A stretch of DNA of 8,227 nucleotides from Deltaproteobacteria bacterium (GTDB lineage Bacteria; Desulfobacterota; Binatia; Binatales; Binataceae): NCBI GenBank assembly GCA_021786815.1, contig JAJYMR010000178.1, positions 1 to 8,227 of the forward strand, read 5' to 3'. Positions 6,858 through 8,227 of the stretch are shown here, one piece after another. The notes below the pieces were generated by a model. The model did no database searches, was not told the DNA's origin, and was given only the letters and a program-made list of their open reading frames with translations. Position numbers and translations under genes: made by a program. Numbering within the stretch: the first letter of the stretch is position 1; the number at the start of each line of letters is the position of its first letter.

Positions 6858-7289
6858 ATGGCGCTCGAAACACGAAGCGAATACAAGTTGCCGCTGCCAC
6901 CGATGCGCGGGCCAGCGGCGGATTTCTACAAGTTCTGCAAGGCGCACGAATTGCGTTTTCAGCGCTGCGCCGAGTGCGGAACATGGCGCCATATCCCGCG
7001 CGACGTTTGTGCCAAGTGCGGGTCGTTCAAATTCGAATGGGCGCGTTCCTCCGGAAAGGGCAAGGTGTTTTCGTGGACTGTAACCGCGCAGCCGTTCCTG
7101 CCGCAGTTCGCCCCGATGGTGCCGTACGCGCCCGTGATAATCGAGATGGACGAAGGCGTTCGGATGCTGTCGTGGCTAACCGATGTCAAGCCTGAGGACT
7201 TGCAACTCGGCATGCGCGTCGCGGTGGTCTTCGATGACGTAACGCCCGAGGTCACGTTACCAAAATTCAAACGCGCCGTGTCTCAATAG
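6858..7289 (+). CDS. DUF35 protein: zinc ribbon plus OB-fold partner of the thiolase-like protein
   Basis: This 143-residue protein has the DUF35 layout: an N-terminal tail, a helix (about 18-35) ending in ELRFQRC, a rubredoxin-like zinc ribbon with Cys37-x2-Cys40 and Cys51-x2-Cys54, and an OB-fold from about residue 66 (GKGKVFSWTV) to the end (VAVVFDDVTPEVTLPKFKRA). Proteins of this type bind thiolase-superfamily partners: ChsH2 with the aldolase Ltp2, BbsA with BbsB, and the archaeal acetyl-CoA thiolase/HMG-CoA synthase complex. They bridge or shape the CoA-substrate channel and are not catalytic alone. The start lies 6 bases after the thiolase-like stop, and GAGGAG at 6842-6847 lies inside that gene, so translation is probably coupled and the two products made in fixed ratio. 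Its last 7 bases overlap the convergent regulator gene. Confidence 0.93.
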   Translation: MALETRSEYKLPLPPMRGPAADFYKFCKAHELRFQRCAECGTWRHIPRDVCAKCGSFKFEWARSSGKGKVFSWTVTAQPFLPQFAPMVPYAPVIIEMDEGVRMLSWLTDVKPEDLQLGMRVAVVFDDVTPEVTLPKFKRAVSQ

Positions 7290-7615
7290 AAGACGGCGCC
7301 AGTTCCACGCGATCGGGCGCGGCTTTTCCGCCCCAGGAGAGTTTGGGTCAGTTTTCGGCGGTAACGCGGCTTTCTCTTTTCCATGAAGGCGTGCGGTCCG
7401 CTTCCGCGCCGGATAAGCCGCAGGTCGTACTTTTCGTCGTCTTCCGCAAAAAAATAGCTGACCCGCCGGCGCAGCGCCTTTACGACCTTCAGAAATATCT
7501 CGATCGAAGGCACCAGCCGGCCCACCTCGATTTTCTTTACCGTCCCGGGCGAAACGCCGGCCGCTTCGGCGACCGCGCGCAACGTCAGGCCCTGCTCCAC
7601 GCGGGCCTGGCGCAT
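7283..7615 (-). CDS. Small XRE-family helix-turn-helix regulator
   Basis: This 110-residue protein carries an HTH_3/XRE DNA-binding domain: QGLTLRAVAEAAGVSPGTVK (8-27) contains the two helices of the motif, and KIEVGRLVPSIEIFLKVVKAL (28-48) completes the domain. After YFFAEDD the chain YDLRLIRRG resembles the linker that precedes a cupin domain in XRE-cupin regulators, but it stops after about 50 more Arg/Lys-rich residues, so no cupin barrel is present. ATG 7615 is preceded by AAGGAG at 7628-7633, 12 bases away. The same frame stays open upstream and reads AKEIGAR just before the Met, which looks like the usual domain N-terminus, yet I find no ATG, GTG or TTG up to a stop near 7844. The true start may therefore be non-standard or lost. 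It could control the converging catabolic genes; no operator is evident. Confidence 0.78.
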   Translation of the reverse strand: MRQARVEQGLTLRAVAEAAGVSPGTVKKIEVGRLVPSIEIFLKVVKALRRRVSYFFAEDDEKYDLRLIRRGSGPHAFMEKRKPRYRRKLTQTLLGRKSRARSRGTGAVFY

Positions 7616-7627
7616 CCGTGCACCGAT

Positions 7628-7633
7628 CTCCTT
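7628..7633 (-). promoter_or_regulatory. Shine-Dalgarno site for the XRE regulator
   Basis: On the minus strand AAGGAG stands 12 bases before ATG 7615. The spacing is long but tolerable, and this is the best reason to accept that Met as the start despite family-like residues encoded just upstream of it. Confidence 0.45.
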
Positions 7634-7716
7634 TGCCGTGGTGTCGCAAACATCCGTCGTGTCGAACTGCCGGACTGAAATGATCTTCAGCTTTCGCGGA
7701 CGCTTGCGGACAACCG

Positions 7717-8227
7717 CTACAAGGGACTCGGGCTGCGTCGTGCCCGCGCGGGAAGCTCCACAACCGCGGTTGCACGGACCGACAATTCTCCGTCCTGCTG
7801 CACAGCGGTTTGCCCAATCTCGACGAGCCGGACTCCGTTTTCTTCAAACACGCGTTTAACTTCGCCGTTGATGTAGATCGTATCGCCGACCGGATTGTGG
7901 CGCCGTATTTCCACATGAATGTGGCGCAGGAACCCGTCATCGCCGATCCAGTTCGTCAGATGGTGCGTCATCCATGAGCATCGTTCCGGTCCGTAGTCGT
8001 ACGCCGCAGGCGTGCCGACCATCACTGCCATGTCGTCCTCCCAGTGCACGCGCTCGGGAACGTCCGGGATGCCAAACCGGTTGGGGATGCCGACGCCGGG
8101 ATGCTTGCGAAGCTGCTGATAGGCGAGTTTGTTGGCGCGTATGTAGAGCCCGCCCCATCCCTGGGCGAATGCGATAAAGCCGGTCACCGTCATTGGCCCC
8201 TTGACCATAGTCGGCAACTTGTCGCCC
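7717..8227 (-). CDS. MaoC-like hot-dog dehydratase, C-terminal portion (partial, runs off the right edge)
   Basis: The minus-strand frame is open from the right edge, reading GDKLPTMVKGPMTVTGF, and ends at TAG 7717-7719, giving 169 visible residues. A TTG at 8217 lies inside conserved sequence, so I treat the gene as 5'-truncated by the window. The segment IPDVPERVHWEDDMA resembles the hydratase-2 motif D-x-N-P-x-H, with Asp and His 6 residues apart instead of 5, and is followed by GTPAAYDYGPERCSW, usual in MaoC-like proteins of about 280 or more residues with two hot-dog domains. Such proteins hydrate enoyl-CoAs to the (R)-3-hydroxy form or dehydrate in reverse. The segment RRHNPVGDTIYINGEV fits the second domain. 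It lies 101 bases upstream of the regulator on the same strand, and the family suits the CoA-thioester context. Confidence 0.85.
   Translation of the reverse strand, partial: GDKLPTMVKGPMTVTGFIAFAQGWGGLYIRANKLAYQQLRKHPGVGIPNRFGIPDVPERVHWEDDMAVMVGTPAAYDYGPERCSWMTHHLTNWIGDDGFLRHIHVEIRRHNPVGDTIYINGEVKRVFEENGVRLVEIGQTAVQQDGELSVRATAVVELPARARRSPSPL

Noticed and set aside
7316..7334. Hairpin GGCGCGG-CTTTT-CCGCCCC as a terminator between the convergent genes
   Set aside because: The stem has a mismatch, no T-run follows on either strand, and it lies inside the regulator's coding sequence.
7257..7940. 227-codon minus-strand frame covering the regulator and part of the MaoC-like gene
   Set aside because: It lies in a different frame from two genes with clear family motifs and has no coherent domain itself.
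1..8227. Mobile element, phage, CRISPR, tRNA or toxin-antitoxin content
   Set aside because: I found no transposase, integrase, terminal inverted repeats, regularly spaced direct repeats or tRNA-like folds. The lone XRE protein has no adjacent toxin-like gene.

Overview
The window comes from a GC-rich bacterial chromosome, roughly 60% G+C by eye. Its genes are tightly packed, have good Shine-Dalgarno sites, and encode a complete CoA-thioester catabolic cluster. The GC content and gene families suit a soil or sediment bacterium of proteobacterial or related uncultured type that degrades organic acids, but nothing here fixes the taxon. I see no tRNA, rRNA, insertion sequence, integrase or CRISPR array.

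Layout. (1) Positions 1-2828, plus strand: the last codons of an upstream gene, probably an acyl-CoA dehydrogenase; a catalytically complete enoyl-CoA hydratase (72-851); an acyl-CoA dehydrogenase (888-2036) with Asp where most family members carry the catalytic Glu; and a crotonase (2055-2828) of the BadI/MenB type, the group that cleaves or closes rings beside a beta-keto thioester. Together they resemble the dehydrogenation, hydration and hydrolytic ring-opening steps of alicyclic acid degradation, with the 3-hydroxyacyl-CoA dehydrogenase missing from the window. (2) Positions 2829-3101: a 273-base gap without a credible gene, the likeliest place for a second promoter. (3) Positions 3102-7289, plus strand: two adjacent family III (CaiB/BaiF) CoA-transferases, one with the catalytic Asp and one with Glu at that position, followed by a thiolase-fold protein without catalytic cysteines and its DUF35 (zinc ribbon plus OB-fold) partner. 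The set recalls the bbs genes of anaerobic toluene degradation (CoA-transferase BbsEF, thiolase pair BbsAB) and the steroid side-chain aldolase Ltp2-ChsH2(DUF35). (4) Positions 7283-8227, minus strand: a short XRE-type regulator converging on the DUF35 gene, and the C-terminal part of a MaoC-like hot-dog dehydratase that runs off the right edge.

Working model (inference). A carboxylic acid, probably cyclic or branched, is activated by the CoA-transferase pair, desaturated by the dehydrogenase, hydrated by the hydratase or the MaoC-like protein, oxidised by an enzyme outside the window, and opened or shortened by the BadI-like hydrolase and/or the cysteine-free thiolase-DUF35 pair, which is more likely a retro-aldolase than a thiolase. 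Each family is known. The combination, with three enzymes altered at key catalytic positions, makes the substrate hard to name and the cluster worth a second look.
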